From an uncultured Eubacteriales bacterium (GTDB lineage: Bacteria; Bacillota; Clostridia; Oscillospirales; Acutalibacteraceae), in contig CAKSHJ010000001.1 in the NCBI GenBank assembly GCA_934457095.1, positions 1-64,000 of the forward strand: a stretch of DNA of 64,000 nucleotides, read 5' to 3'. Positions 44,039 through 52,778 of the stretch are shown piece by piece (position 1 is the stretch's first letter; every line of letters starts with the position of its first letter). Made by a program: the position numbers and the translations under genes. The notes under the pieces are model-generated. The model was given only the letters and a program-made list of their open reading frames with translations, was not told where the DNA came from and ran no database searches.

Positions 44039-45628
44039 ATGTCAAAAATAACCTATGAATTTTACGACGAAAAAGACGCCGCCGCAGTCGCAGAGCTAAT
44101 GAAAAAAAACCAGTTCTGGATTGGAAAATTCGATAAAGATTTGACCGGTGAAAAATTTATTGATTACCAGAGAAAAAAAGGAACCATATTCGGAATTGTG
44201 GGTAAGAAAAACGATAAAGTTGTAAGCTATGTTGCCGCATACAAAACCGGCGGACAAAAGGTTGCAAATAAAAACCAGGCCTTTATTTGCGCTCTGATTA
44301 TCGACCGCAAATACCGCATGTCTGTATTTTCCATTGCCGATATGTTCAGCATGCTGATAAAAGAGCTTATCCACCTGGGGTATAACGACCTGATTTGCGA
44401 GGTTGCAAAAGATAACTACCCTTCCTTTCATATGATGAGAAAATGCGGTTTTGTTATCATTGACGCAAACCCTACCTTATACGGAGATTACGTTCTGCAT
44501 AACTACCTGCCCGGAATTATAAAGCTGGCAAACCGCATTGATTTTGCCAGCAGCGACTCTTTACCGGAGTTGATGCAGAAGCTGGATAAAAAAAATCTAT
44601 ACCGTGCCGAAGAAATCATCGATGGCAGATTCATCAAAATCAACGGTAAAACCAAAAAAGAAACCCTTACCCTTTATATCGACACACTCAGCGGCAATAT
44701 CGCCGGGGTAGATATGCGCAATGCAAAATTTAAAATTTGGCCTGAAGATAACCAATTCCGTCATTATCGCTTTGAAAATTCCGGCGATACCCCCAGAAAG
44801 GTAGAGGTCGAGCTCTGGAACAATCACAAACTGGTATCCCATCAGATATTTGAAGAGAAAACCTTTACGGTCGAGCTTCCCGAAAATATTGAAAAAATTA
44901 CCTTCAAGCCGGAAAACGACGCCAATGCATATACTTTTTACATCAAAGAAATGATTCAGCAGGAACGCTATCAATCCGCACAGGAAAGCCTCCCGTTGAA
45001 CAACTTTTCCCTGCAAGAAAAATCCGCATTTTTATCCTGCGCCAAAAACAACGGACAAATCTCCCTGTTCAAAGAAATGTGGCCCCATATCTGCGCTCCT
45101 TATATTGAGGGTATTTTTATTCCCAATTACGAAAAAAACATTGTCATAAACCGTGTAGACGAGAATCAGATTATCGTCACCGAGCATACGGACGATTATG
45201 AATTGACGCGAAAATACAAAACCGCCCAAAACAGAATCGACATACACACCACGGTAAAAATGCTGTCAGAAAAAAAAGTGCAGCCCATGTTCCAATTCGC
45301 CCTTTACAGCTTAGACTACAACTGCGATATTACCCTGGAGGACAAAACCGTTGCAAACAGAAAATATGAGCCGGAGGACGGACATTCTGTAACGGAAGAA
45401 ATGATATTTTTAAACTTTCTGGAACAGGAATATTCCAAAAAAAACTTTGAACAAATCGACCTTTCCTTTGCCTGCATACCCGAATCCGTCTACAGAATAA
45501 AAACAGAAAATCCCGCAAAATGCTTTTCCCAATTGAATTACCTTGGCATAGAATATGACCAAGCGGTTTATAGCCATAAAAAAGAGATTGATTTCGGGAA
45601 CATCACCATTGAACAAATCGCAAAATAA
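44039..45628 (+). CDS. GNAT-domain protein with a large C-terminal region
   Basis: A 529-residue protein. Residues 1-160 form a GNAT acyltransferase domain (ALIIDRKYRMSVFSIADM near the CoA loop, NYPSFHMMRKCGF as a late motif). Residues 180-529 are a beta-rich region of unknown function (LWNNHKLVSHQIF, FTVELPENIEKITF). It has its own CGGAGGG ribosome site and lies 120 bases past the operon terminator. It could acylate diaminopropionate or acetylate the product. Neither is shown by the sequence. Confidence 0.75.
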   Translation: MSKITYEFYDEKDAAAVAELMKKNQFWIGKFDKDLTGEKFIDYQRKKGTIFGIVGKKNDKVVSYVAAYKTGGQKVANKNQAFICALIIDRKYRMSVFSIADMFSMLIKELIHLGYNDLICEVAKDNYPSFHMMRKCGFVIIDANPTLYGDYVLHNYLPGIIKLANRIDFASSDSLPELMQKLDKKNLYRAEEIIDGRFIKINGKTKKETLTLYIDTLSGNIAGVDMRNAKFKIWPEDNQFRHYRFENSGDTPRKVEVELWNNHKLVSHQIFEEKTFTVELPENIEKITFKPENDANAYTFYIKEMIQQERYQSAQESLPLNNFSLQEKSAFLSCAKNNGQISLFKEMWPHICAPYIEGIFIPNYEKNIVINRVDENQIIVTEHTDDYELTRKYKTAQNRIDIHTTVKMLSEKKVQPMFQFALYSLDYNCDITLEDKTVANRKYEPEDGHSVTEEMIFLNFLEQEYSKKNFEQIDLSFACIPESVYRIKTENPAKCFSQLNYLGIEYDQAVYSHKKEIDFGNITIEQIAK

Positions 45629-45634
45629 CGCTAC

Positions 45635-45668
45635 AAAAACAGCTGTCATAGGATTGATGGCTGTTTTT
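45635..45668 (+). terminator. Terminator after the GNAT gene
   Basis: AAAAACAG and CTGTTTTT pair around a loop that has its own CAT/ATG pairs. A second AT-rich hairpin (ATATCCT/AGGATAT) follows at 45670-45697. The rest of the gap to 45834 shows no gene that I can support. Confidence 0.7.
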
Positions 45669-45834
45669 ATATCCTAAACCTCTGGTTCAGGATATAAAAA
45701 TGGAACCGTCTGATTTCACAGGCTCAGAATTATGGTAGAATAGAAACAATAAAATCAAGAAGCATCCTTTGACGAAATATTGGAAAAATTTCTGAACGAT
45801 TGCCTGTTATAGCGGCAAAAAAGTTGATATAAGC

Positions 45835-45864
45835 GAAAAAAGCAGCCGATTTAAAATCAGCTGC
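45835..45864 (-). terminator. Terminator of the second surface protein gene
   Basis: GCAGCTGATTT pairs with AAATCGGCTGC, followed by TTTTTT on the minus strand. Confidence 0.8.
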
Positions 45865-45895
45865 TTTTCTATCCTCTAAAAAACCCGAATAAAGA

Positions 45896-48800
45896 TTAGT
45901 TTGTACGTTTTTTCATAAATACCAAGGCAGTCATGGCAGCAATCGCACAAATCAACGCGGTCACATACCAACTAAAATTATCCCCGGTCATGTTATTTTC
46001 CATTGCCACGGGCAATTCCTCGCTGCTACGTGTAGTAAAAACAACGTCCACTGCATACGCGGCATTTTCCGCTGTAAAAGTATAAGTATAGCTTTCCTCG
46101 GCAGCATCGAAGCGATTCTGAACACTTGCAAAAACATCTGTGCCGTCCAATGCAAAACCGGTTAAAATCGCCTGTTTTTGCTCAGAAAGAAACGTCAATT
46201 CCACCGGCAAACTTCTGGCAACCGTAATCTCATTACCTACTTCTACCTGCTCATGCAGCATACCGTTTGAGTCGGTATAGCTTACCAATATTTTGCCAGC
46301 ACCGTCAATTCCCGTCACCGAAATTACGGAAAGTTTACGACTGGCGTTAGCGCGCAGCACCATATCGCCAAGTACGACAGTTTTCACCGTGACCGCTTCG
46401 GTTTGGGGGTCGGTAGCAATGCTTGCCTGCACAGAATTTCCATTTGCGGTCACGCTTACATTTTGAGGCAACAACTCATAATAAACATTAGGTGTAAAAG
46501 TTTCAGTTAATTCCTCTCCGTAATATTTCTGCACGCCAATATAACCATCAAAAGCCTCTGCATTTTCACCGGTGTCTACGGTAATATCAAATTTGCCCAA
46601 CCAAAATTCCGTAATCGCTTCCGTGGCCATATAGGTACGTTCGGTAGTCCCGTCCACAGCCAGCGCTTTGAAACTGTCATCTACCTTCTGCAATTTCACG
46701 CTGGGTCTGCCGGCAAAACCGCCATCCTTATCCGGCTCGACCACCGTTATACCGTTGTCAACCTCGGTCATTGTATACCCAAATGCTGTAACCTCATTTT
46801 GTTTTGGCACTGCAATTTCCGCCTTACCGCTACTGCGGTCCAGCGTAATACTTTCAGTATTATTTCGGTGTGTCATTACTGTATGTTCACCAAAAGAAAC
46901 CGTCTTATCTTTCGGCAATTCCGCTTTAAATACGCGCTCATCACGCAAACCGTCTAAAATAAATACCTTAGCTTCCGCATTGCCGTAATAGGTAATTTCA
47001 TCAATCAAAGCCGTGCCGCCGGCGGGCAATTCAATATAAGGTTCACCGTCCACAGGGGCCACCACTCTTGGCAAATTGCCATTTTGCCCGGTCGCCGTCA
47101 CAATATAATCCTTACCATTTGCCTGCACCGTCACCGGAGCAGCATCACTTACCTCTAAAGCGCCTGTTTGCAGTGTAACCGTCTGCCCCGTACCGTCCAC
47201 ACTCACAACGGCATTGCCGTCCTGCGCCTTATAAGTGCAATTATTTTGCGTCTGCAAGGTTACATTTTCATGCAATTGCTGTTGCGCAACCGGCGTTACC
47301 TGAGCCTGCACCAATACAATGGTACTTCCAGCGACAGTTGAGCCGTTCTTCTGAGAATCAAACGCCTCAGGCAAGGTAGCATGCCGCGCATTTCCTACCT
47401 TAGCCTCCGGCTCAATTTGCACGGAAAAATTTTGGTTATCCTTTTGTTCTACCTGAATAGACTGACTCTTGCCGAGTAAAATTTGCCCCACGCCGGTTTT
47501 CTTGACCATATCACCGGTCAAGGTATAACTGCCGGCAGGCACCCACATCCCCGCAGTACCGGCCTTATGTGTACCGCCAATTTGCTCCTGCATCGTGCGA
47601 GTGGTTACAGTATAATCACCTAATTTTACCGCTGCACCCTCCACCAATTGGTTCGCCTCATCTACGACTTCTACCTGCGTATAAAACAACGGTATATGCC
47701 CCTCCAAAGTGTTAGGACGAGCGGCAAATGCAATTTTACCGTCGGTATCCTCCAAAATAACTTTAGCGCCGCTGCCAATTCTTACATTACCGTTATTGGG
47801 CGTTGTAACAGCAGGAAACACCAAACCACCGTGACCACCGTTTGTACCCAAGGTGCCAACTCCGGCGGTATTACCCGAACCTACCGCTGGGTTAGCCCCG
47901 GACTCTCCACCATTCACAGTACCGCCATGCCCGGTGCCAAACGTACCGACAGATTTGACATTACCACCAGTCACGAGTAAGGTTCCCCCATGACCTCCAA
48001 CTGTATAGCCATTTTGTCCATTACCGCCGTTGCCGCCAAAAGCAGCGCCGGAACTTCCGCCCTTACCACCGTTGCCGCCTTTACCGACCGCACCGCCTAC
48101 ACCGCCGCCAATTCCGGGTGCACCGTTACCGGTTGCCGTAACCGTACCGCCGCTTATAGTAACCGCACCGCCGGAACCGCCTCTACCACCGTTACCCCCA
48201 GTACCGCCGCCACCGCCGCCGGTCGCCATATGCATAGTCTGCCAGCCATTTACCACCCATTGACCTTTGCCATCAGAACCATCTTTACCATTTTCGCCGT
48301 CAGCGCCTCTGCCACCGCCAATTCCGGCAGCACCCTCACCACCGGTAGCGCTCACCACACCGCCTTTTATGGTAATCGTACCTGCGCCAAATGCGCTTCT
48401 GCCATGCTTACCGCCTTCGCCGCCGGTGCCGCCGGTTAAATAAACCGTACCAATGGTATCCCGCGCATTTTGACCACTTGCGCCCGACTGACCCTGCATA
48501 GGTGCGCTTGTAGCATAGCCCTCTGCCTGACTGGTACCAATACCGGCACCACCGCTGCCGCCAACTGCACAAATTTCACCATTCCCCAAGCTATCGTTCA
48601 TAATATCGACCGTTAATGTAGCGCTATCCGGCACTGAAATCCCCGCACAATTCCCCGTAGCCGTAAAAGTATTTTTCGTACCGTCCTTCGGCACAAGCGT
48701 TACATTAGCGGTATCCTGCAACTGCAGCGGCGACCCACTTGCAGTAATATTGGCGTTATCCAACACAAGAGTCACGGTAACTCCGCCCTGCACCACCACC

Positions 48801-48982
48801 GGTTGAGTCCCTGTACCATACAGCCTGTAAGTACCGCCTTGGGTAATGGTTTTACCAGCTGCCGAAAGGTCAATTTCCTCGGTATAACTGCCGGGTTGCG
48901 TTACAAGAGACCACGCTGAAAACGGCAATAATGTGACAATTATACACACTGCGAACATAAAAAATAACCATCTTTTACACAT
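45896..48982 (-). CDS. Large Gly-rich surface protein with C-terminal membrane anchor
   Basis: A 1028-residue protein. The signal peptide is residues 1-26. About 140-415 is a glycine-rich repeat region (GGNGG, GGAGG, GIGGG units). Further beta-rich modules follow, including the TEFWLGKFDI and QKYYGEE segments shared with the surface protein at the left end. The C-terminus has a hydrophobic helix and Lys/Arg tail preceded by NNMTGD, which resembles a degenerate sortase signal. The start MCKRW has GGAGGAG upstream. Function is probably surface display or adhesion; no enzymatic motif is seen. Confidence 0.87.
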   Translation of the reverse strand: MCKRWLFFMFAVCIIVTLLPFSAWSLVTQPGSYTEEIDLSAAGKTITQGGTYRLYGTGTQPVVVQGGVTVTLVLDNANITASGSPLQLQDTANVTLVPKDGTKNTFTATGNCAGISVPDSATLTVDIMNDSLGNGEICAVGGSGGAGIGTSQAEGYATSAPMQGQSGASGQNARDTIGTVYLTGGTGGEGGKHGRSAFGAGTITIKGGVVSATGGEGAAGIGGGRGADGENGKDGSDGKGQWVVNGWQTMHMATGGGGGGTGGNGGRGGSGGAVTISGGTVTATGNGAPGIGGGVGGAVGKGGNGGKGGSSGAAFGGNGGNGQNGYTVGGHGGTLLVTGGNVKSVGTFGTGHGGTVNGGESGANPAVGSGNTAGVGTLGTNGGHGGLVFPAVTTPNNGNVRIGSGAKVILEDTDGKIAFAARPNTLEGHIPLFYTQVEVVDEANQLVEGAAVKLGDYTVTTRTMQEQIGGTHKAGTAGMWVPAGSYTLTGDMVKKTGVGQILLGKSQSIQVEQKDNQNFSVQIEPEAKVGNARHATLPEAFDSQKNGSTVAGSTIVLVQAQVTPVAQQQLHENVTLQTQNNCTYKAQDGNAVVSVDGTGQTVTLQTGALEVSDAAPVTVQANGKDYIVTATGQNGNLPRVVAPVDGEPYIELPAGGTALIDEITYYGNAEAKVFILDGLRDERVFKAELPKDKTVSFGEHTVMTHRNNTESITLDRSSGKAEIAVPKQNEVTAFGYTMTEVDNGITVVEPDKDGGFAGRPSVKLQKVDDSFKALAVDGTTERTYMATEAITEFWLGKFDITVDTGENAEAFDGYIGVQKYYGEELTETFTPNVYYELLPQNVSVTANGNSVQASIATDPQTEAVTVKTVVLGDMVLRANASRKLSVISVTGIDGAGKILVSYTDSNGMLHEQVEVGNEITVARSLPVELTFLSEQKQAILTGFALDGTDVFASVQNRFDAAEESYTYTFTAENAAYAVDVVFTTRSSEELPVAMENNMTGDNFSWYVTALICAIAAMTALVFMKKRTN

Positions 48983-49063
48983 ATTTTTCTCCTCCATTTC
49001 TCACGGATACAAAACTCGACTGTTTTTTCCAATAAAATACAAATTATCCCATGATATTGGCCT

Positions 49064-49092
49064 ATTATATCGCATATATTTGGAAAATTCAA
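49064..49092 (-). promoter_or_regulatory. Promoter of the second surface protein gene
   Basis: TTGAAT (49087-49092), 17-base spacer, TATAAT (49064-49069) on the minus strand. Unlike the paralogue at the left end, no inverted recombination sites flank it. Confidence 0.7.
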
Positions 49093-49177
49093 GAAAATAT
49101 ATGTAAATTTACCAGTTTCTTTTTTGTGCAACATTAACAAATTCTATTTATTCTTTCTACAATATACAGTTTTGTAA

Positions 49178-49210
49178 GCAAAAGAAGCAGAGAAAAATCT
49201 CTGCTTCTTC
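49178..49210 (-). terminator. Terminator of the trpXYZ operon
   Basis: GAAGCAGAGA pairs with TCTCTGCTTC around a TTTT loop, followed by TTTTGCTT on the minus strand. Confidence 0.75.
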
Positions 49211-49226
49211 CTACCATATTAAAAAA

Positions 49227-50027
49227 TCAATTCCCGCTCTCTATACTAATCTGATTGAACTGATTAAGCAAATCGTCCACATTCAAGGCGTCCTTTTCGG
49301 CGTAAGCCTTATCCACCACCACAGCCCCCTGATGCATCATAATCAAACGGTTGCCGTATTCTATTGCAAATTTTAAATTATGCGTAACCATAAGCGCCGT
49401 TAAGCGCTTCTCCTGAACAAAACGATTGGTCAAACACATCACATTTTCTGCCGATTTCGGGTCTAATGCCGCCGTGTGTTCATCCAAAACCAGCAGGTCA
49501 ATGGGTGTCATCGTGGCAATCAGCAATGCCAACGCCTGCCGCTGACCGCCCGAAAGGCTGCCCACCTGTATATGCAGTTTATCCTCCAAACCCAACCGCA
49601 GCAACTCCAACTGCGACTTATAATAATCCAGCCGCTTGCGATCGACCCCAAAACTAAGTCCAAAACGCTTATCTTTAGCCTCTGCCATCGCCATATTTTC
49701 AAGTATGGTCAATTCCGGACAGGTCCCTTTCGACGGGTCCTGAAATACCCGCCCAATAAATTTCGCGCGCTGAAACTCCTTCATTCTGGTAACATTCTGC
49801 CCATTTACGGTAATGACGCCGCCGTCCGGAGGCAAACTGCCGCACAATAAATTTAAAATAGTCGTTTTACCGCTACCATTACTCCCCACCACCGTAACAA
49901 ACTGGTCTTTATAAATATCCAAACAAAAATCCTGAAATACGGTCACAGCATTGACCGAATGGGGGTGAAAAGTTTTATAAATATGTTGCAAACGCACCAT
50001 AGGTTCATTGCTTGCTTGCGCCGTCAT
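49227..50027 (-). CDS. trpZ: ABC importer ATP-binding protein, TrpZ-type
   Basis: A 266-residue ABC ATPase. Walker A GSNGSGKTT (about 43), signature LSGGQRQALALL, Walker B LLVLDEHTAALDP. It overlaps the permease gene by 23 bases. Third gene of a three-gene importer operon controlled by the T-box at 52025-52290, which points to tryptophan or a precursor as substrate. Confidence 0.9.
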   Translation of the reverse strand: MTAQASNEPMVRLQHIYKTFHPHSVNAVTVFQDFCLDIYKDQFVTVVGSNGSGKTTILNLLCGSLPPDGGVITVNGQNVTRMKEFQRAKFIGRVFQDPSKGTCPELTILENMAMAEAKDKRFGLSFGVDRKRLDYYKSQLELLRLGLEDKLHIQVGSLSGGQRQALALLIATMTPIDLLVLDEHTAALDPKSAENVMCLTNRFVQEKRLTALMVTHNLKFAIEYGNRLIMMHQGAVVVDKAYAEKDALNVDDLLNQFNQISIESGN

Positions 50028-50919
50028 GTACCCGTTTCCTCCTTCCCGAAAACAAATTACCGGAGATGAGTACTGCAGCCAAAATAGCCGCCATAAGCAG
50101 TTTTAAATAATTGGTAGGCAAGCCAATAAGCATAGCAATACTCAAGCAAGCCTTATACAAAATACTGCCCAATATGACCGCGGTAGTAGCCTTCATAACA
50201 GTAAGCTTTTTAAACAGCGTAGTACCAATAATAACCGAAGCCAGCGCCATAACGACCATACCGGTACCGCTGTTAATATTGGCAGAGCCGGACTGCTGCC
50301 CCAAAACACTGCCCGAAAGCGCCGTCAAACCGTTACCGATAGCCAAGCCCAATATTTTCATTTTGCCGGCGTCTCTGCCCAGCGAGGTAACAAATTGCGG
50401 ATTACTGCCCGCTGCCCGCAGCAAAAGTCCCGACTTTGTTTTCAAATATAAATCAACGATAATTTTAACCAAAATAACCAAAACACCTGCCATAATGAGC
50501 ACTTTATAGTTGCTCATAACACCGCCAAACCACATTCCCGCACCGGAATTAAAAATGGTAGGTTTATTAAAAAACGACAACACAGCGCTACCATTGGTAA
50601 TAACCAAATTGACGCTCCACAGCGCGGTCATAACCAAAATCCCCGAAAGCAAATTGGTCACCCTGCATCTAACATGCAAAATACCCGTTACGCCGCCGGC
50701 CGCAGCTCCTGCCAAAAAAGACAGCGCACAACAAAGCCAAGGGTCTGCTCCCGCGGTAATGAGAAACCCGGTAAAGCACATCCCCAGCGGAAACGACCCG
50801 TCCACTGTTAAATCGGGAAAATCGAGCACTTTATAGGTAATATAGACGCCAATAGCCATAATACCGTAAATAAAGCCCTCTTCAAATATACTGATGAGCA
50901 AGCTAATCCAGATATCCAT
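50005..50919 (-). CDS. trpY: ABC importer permease, TrpY-type
   Basis: A 304-residue inner-membrane permease with about nine hydrophobic segments, of the family that accompanies PF04392-type binding proteins (KVLDFPDLTVDGSFPLG is typical). It is preceded by the lipoprotein gene and overlaps the ATPase gene. Confidence 0.88.
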   Translation of the reverse strand: MDIWISLLISIFEEGFIYGIMAIGVYITYKVLDFPDLTVDGSFPLGMCFTGFLITAGADPWLCCALSFLAGAAAGGVTGILHVRCRVTNLLSGILVMTALWSVNLVITNGSAVLSFFNKPTIFNSGAGMWFGGVMSNYKVLIMAGVLVILVKIIVDLYLKTKSGLLLRAAGSNPQFVTSLGRDAGKMKILGLAIGNGLTALSGSVLGQQSGSANINSGTGMVVMALASVIIGTTLFKKLTVMKATTAVILGSILYKACLSIAMLIGLPTNYLKLLMAAILAAVLISGNLFSGRRKRVHDGASKQ

Positions 50920-50955
50920 ACCGCAACTCGCTTTCTAAAATTTGCAATCGCCGTA

Positions 50956-51987
50956 TCATCCGGCAGACAAATTGGTTGCCTGAGCGTAATCCTGCGGCAA
51001 AGTTAGGCCCAATCTCTCCAAAACCGCCTGATTATAAAACGGTTTACTGTCAGTAGCCGTAGCCACCGGTAAACTGTCTGCAGTCGCCTCTCCCTTTAAA
51101 ATTTTTGCGGCCATCAAGCCGGTCTCCCTGCCCAAGGCAATATAATCAATTCCCTCAGCGGCCAAGCAGCCCAATTTCACCTGCTCCTCCTCGGAGCCAA
51201 ATACCGGAATATTAGCTTTTTCTGCGGCCTGCAATACAACGGTTAAATGATTCACCACATTATTATCGGTAAAATTATTGATACAGTCCACCCCTTTGGC
51301 AATAAGGGCATTGGCGCCGCTGCCAACCTCAGAAGCATTGGTTACGCCTTGGTCTACCACTTCAAAACCGTAATCCGCGGCAATCGTTTTCAGCTTTGCA
51401 AGGTGAGATACCGAATTCGGCTCGCTGGTGGTATACAGCACGCCGATTTTCTTCGCCTGCGGCAGGAAAGCGCGAATCATTTTCACCTGAGCCTCCAGCG
51501 GCAAAACATCGCACGAGCCGGTAATATTGGCGCCGGTACTCTCCAAAGACTGCACAAGTCCGGTAGAAACCGGGTCAGAAACAGCGGTAAATACAACAGG
51601 CGGTTTGCCCGCAGACTGCACCGCACTAAAAGCGGACATCGCAGCAGGCGTTGCAATAGCGGCAATTAAATCTACTTTTTGCGCAACCAAATTTTTAGCG
51701 ATTAAATCGCTGGTACTGGTTTCGCCGTTGGCATTCTGAAAAACAAGTTCCAAATTAACGCCCTCGGTAAAACCGCCCTGAGCCAGCCCCTGTATAAAAC
51801 CGGTATAACAATTGTCCAAAGAGCCGTGCGGAGCATATTGGATCACACCCACTTTAACGGTCCGGTCATTGCTTCCGGATTGCAAATCACCTGTATTTTC
51901 GGCGCTGCAAGCGGCCATGGAAAACACCATAGCGCCTGCAAAAGCAGCGCAAGCAAATATTTTGCTCCATTTTGTAAATTTTCTCAT
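50956..51987 (-). CDS. trpX: ABC importer substrate-binding lipoprotein, TrpX-type
   Basis: A 343-residue lipoprotein (MRKFTKW start, lipobox SMAAC at about residues 21-25) of the PF04392 ABC-substrate-binding family (KVGVIQYAPHGSLDN, GVLYTTSEPNS). The start at 51987 has GGGGG with TAAGG upstream; the much longer open frame reaches into the T-box and is not real. First gene of the importer operon. Confidence 0.9.
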   Translation of the reverse strand: MRKFTKWSKIFACAAFAGAMVFSMAACSAENTGDLQSGSNDRTVKVGVIQYAPHGSLDNCYTGFIQGLAQGGFTEGVNLELVFQNANGETSTSDLIAKNLVAQKVDLIAAIATPAAMSAFSAVQSAGKPPVVFTAVSDPVSTGLVQSLESTGANITGSCDVLPLEAQVKMIRAFLPQAKKIGVLYTTSEPNSVSHLAKLKTIAADYGFEVVDQGVTNASEVGSGANALIAKGVDCINNFTDNNVVNHLTVVLQAAEKANIPVFGSEEEQVKLGCLAAEGIDYIALGRETGLMAAKILKGEATADSLPVATATDSKPFYNQAVLERLGLTLPQDYAQATNLSAG

Positions 51988-52024
51988 CATCCTTACCCCC
52001 AAGTATATCAATATTCGAGTATCA

Positions 52025-52290
52025 AAAAAGCCCCTGCCCCTGCTGTAAAACAGGGACAAGAGCCGTAACTCCTGCGGTACCACCCAAATTGACATTGCTG
52101 CCCGCTTATTCCATACGGCAAAGCCGCATGCTCCCTTGATAACGGGCGGAGTTCCCGTCAAACGCTACTAAAGAATATTCCGGTTTGCGCCTGCCCTCAT
52201 AAGTCCATTCACACAGCCGTACTTTACGCCCTCACACCAAAACCGAGCGACTCTCTGCAAAAGTCCCGTGCCATGCTACTACTCTTAATC
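52025..52290 (-). ncRNA. T-box leader with a tryptophan (TGG) specifier
   Basis: On the minus strand the conserved T-box sequence GGGTGGTACCGCAGG is present at about 52071-52086. It is followed by the terminator stem CCCTG/CAGGG and a TTTTTT run ending near 52022. Upstream the Stem I region reads GTGTGAATGGACTTATGAGGG, in which TGG occupies the usual specifier position (about 52203). Uncharged tRNA-Trp would bind and prevent termination, turning on trpXYZ. The TGG assignment rests on alignment by eye and on the downstream transporter type. Confidence 0.88.
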
Positions 52291-52314
52291 AACGGTTTTT
52301 TCTCTTTACCATTT

Positions 52315-52343
52315 ATTATATGACCGGCAAAATTGTTTGTCAA
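52315..52343 (-). promoter_or_regulatory. Promoter of the T-box/trpXYZ operon
   Basis: Perfect TTGACA (52338-52343), 17-base spacer, perfect TATAAT (52315-52320) on the minus strand, about 25 bases before the T-box. Confidence 0.85.
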
Positions 52344-52370
52344 GTATTTTTTTGTAACAGTCAGGCAAGC

Positions 52371-52463
52371 ATCGAAAATTACGATTTAATTGCAGACAGC
52401 TCCGTATTCGGCATGGAAGGTTGTGCAGAACTGATTATTCGCGCCGCGGAACTCAAAAAATAA
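52371..52463 (+). pseudogene. Remnant of a cytidylate-kinase-like gene
   Basis: Only about 30 codons of a C-terminus remain (IENYDLIADSSVFGMEGC, then AELIIRAAELKK and a stop). This resembles the C-terminal end of cytidylate-kinase-like family proteins. It has no start region and is followed by its own intact terminator, as expected when the 5' part of a gene has been lost. The loss point abuts the T-box promoter. Confidence 0.5.
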
Positions 52464-52483
52464 ATAAAACCAAGCAACAATAC

Positions 52484-52524
52484 AACGGCAGAGTATAACT
52501 GAAAATCTGCCGTTAATTTTTTTT
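52484..52524 (+). terminator. Terminator downstream of the gene remnant
   Basis: AACGGCAGA and TCTGCCGTT pair perfectly, then TAATTTTTTTT. Confidence 0.8.
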
Positions 52525-52589
52525 CATTAAAATTTCATATTCAAGAATTTTCTCACAAAGCCTGTACGATTTACAGAAAAACTGCACAA

Positions 52590-52622
52590 ATTTACAAAAA
52601 TATCAAAAAAATTTTTGTAAAT
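52590..52622. promoter_or_regulatory. Perfect 12-bp dyad in the rnf upstream region
   Basis: ATTTACAAAAAT and ATTTTTGTAAAT are exact inverted copies separated by nine bases. The region from 52525 to 52778 is otherwise AT-rich with no gene. The dyad is placed where an operator for the rnf operon could lie. No regulator can be named. Confidence 0.45.
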
Positions 52623-52778
52623 CATTTTGTATACTTAATTTGTATTTATTATTGCTATTTTTATAACAATCAGTTAAAATAAAAAATAACTCCCATATAT
52701 ACAGGTGGAAAACTATGAATTCAAATATCCCCACCGCCACGGAGCCTAAAAATAGCAAAATTTTTTAGGAGGATTCCC

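Noticed and set aside
45670..45834. Possible insertion-sequence or gene remnant between the GNAT gene and the second surface gene
   Set aside because: Only hairpins and a promoter-like TAGAAT are visible; no translated fragment could be matched to a family with any confidence.
47750..48600. CRISPR-like or tandem repeat array
   Set aside because: The repetition is from glycine-rich codons (GGC/GGT) in the surface protein; units are irregular and in frame. No CRISPR array was found anywhere in the window.
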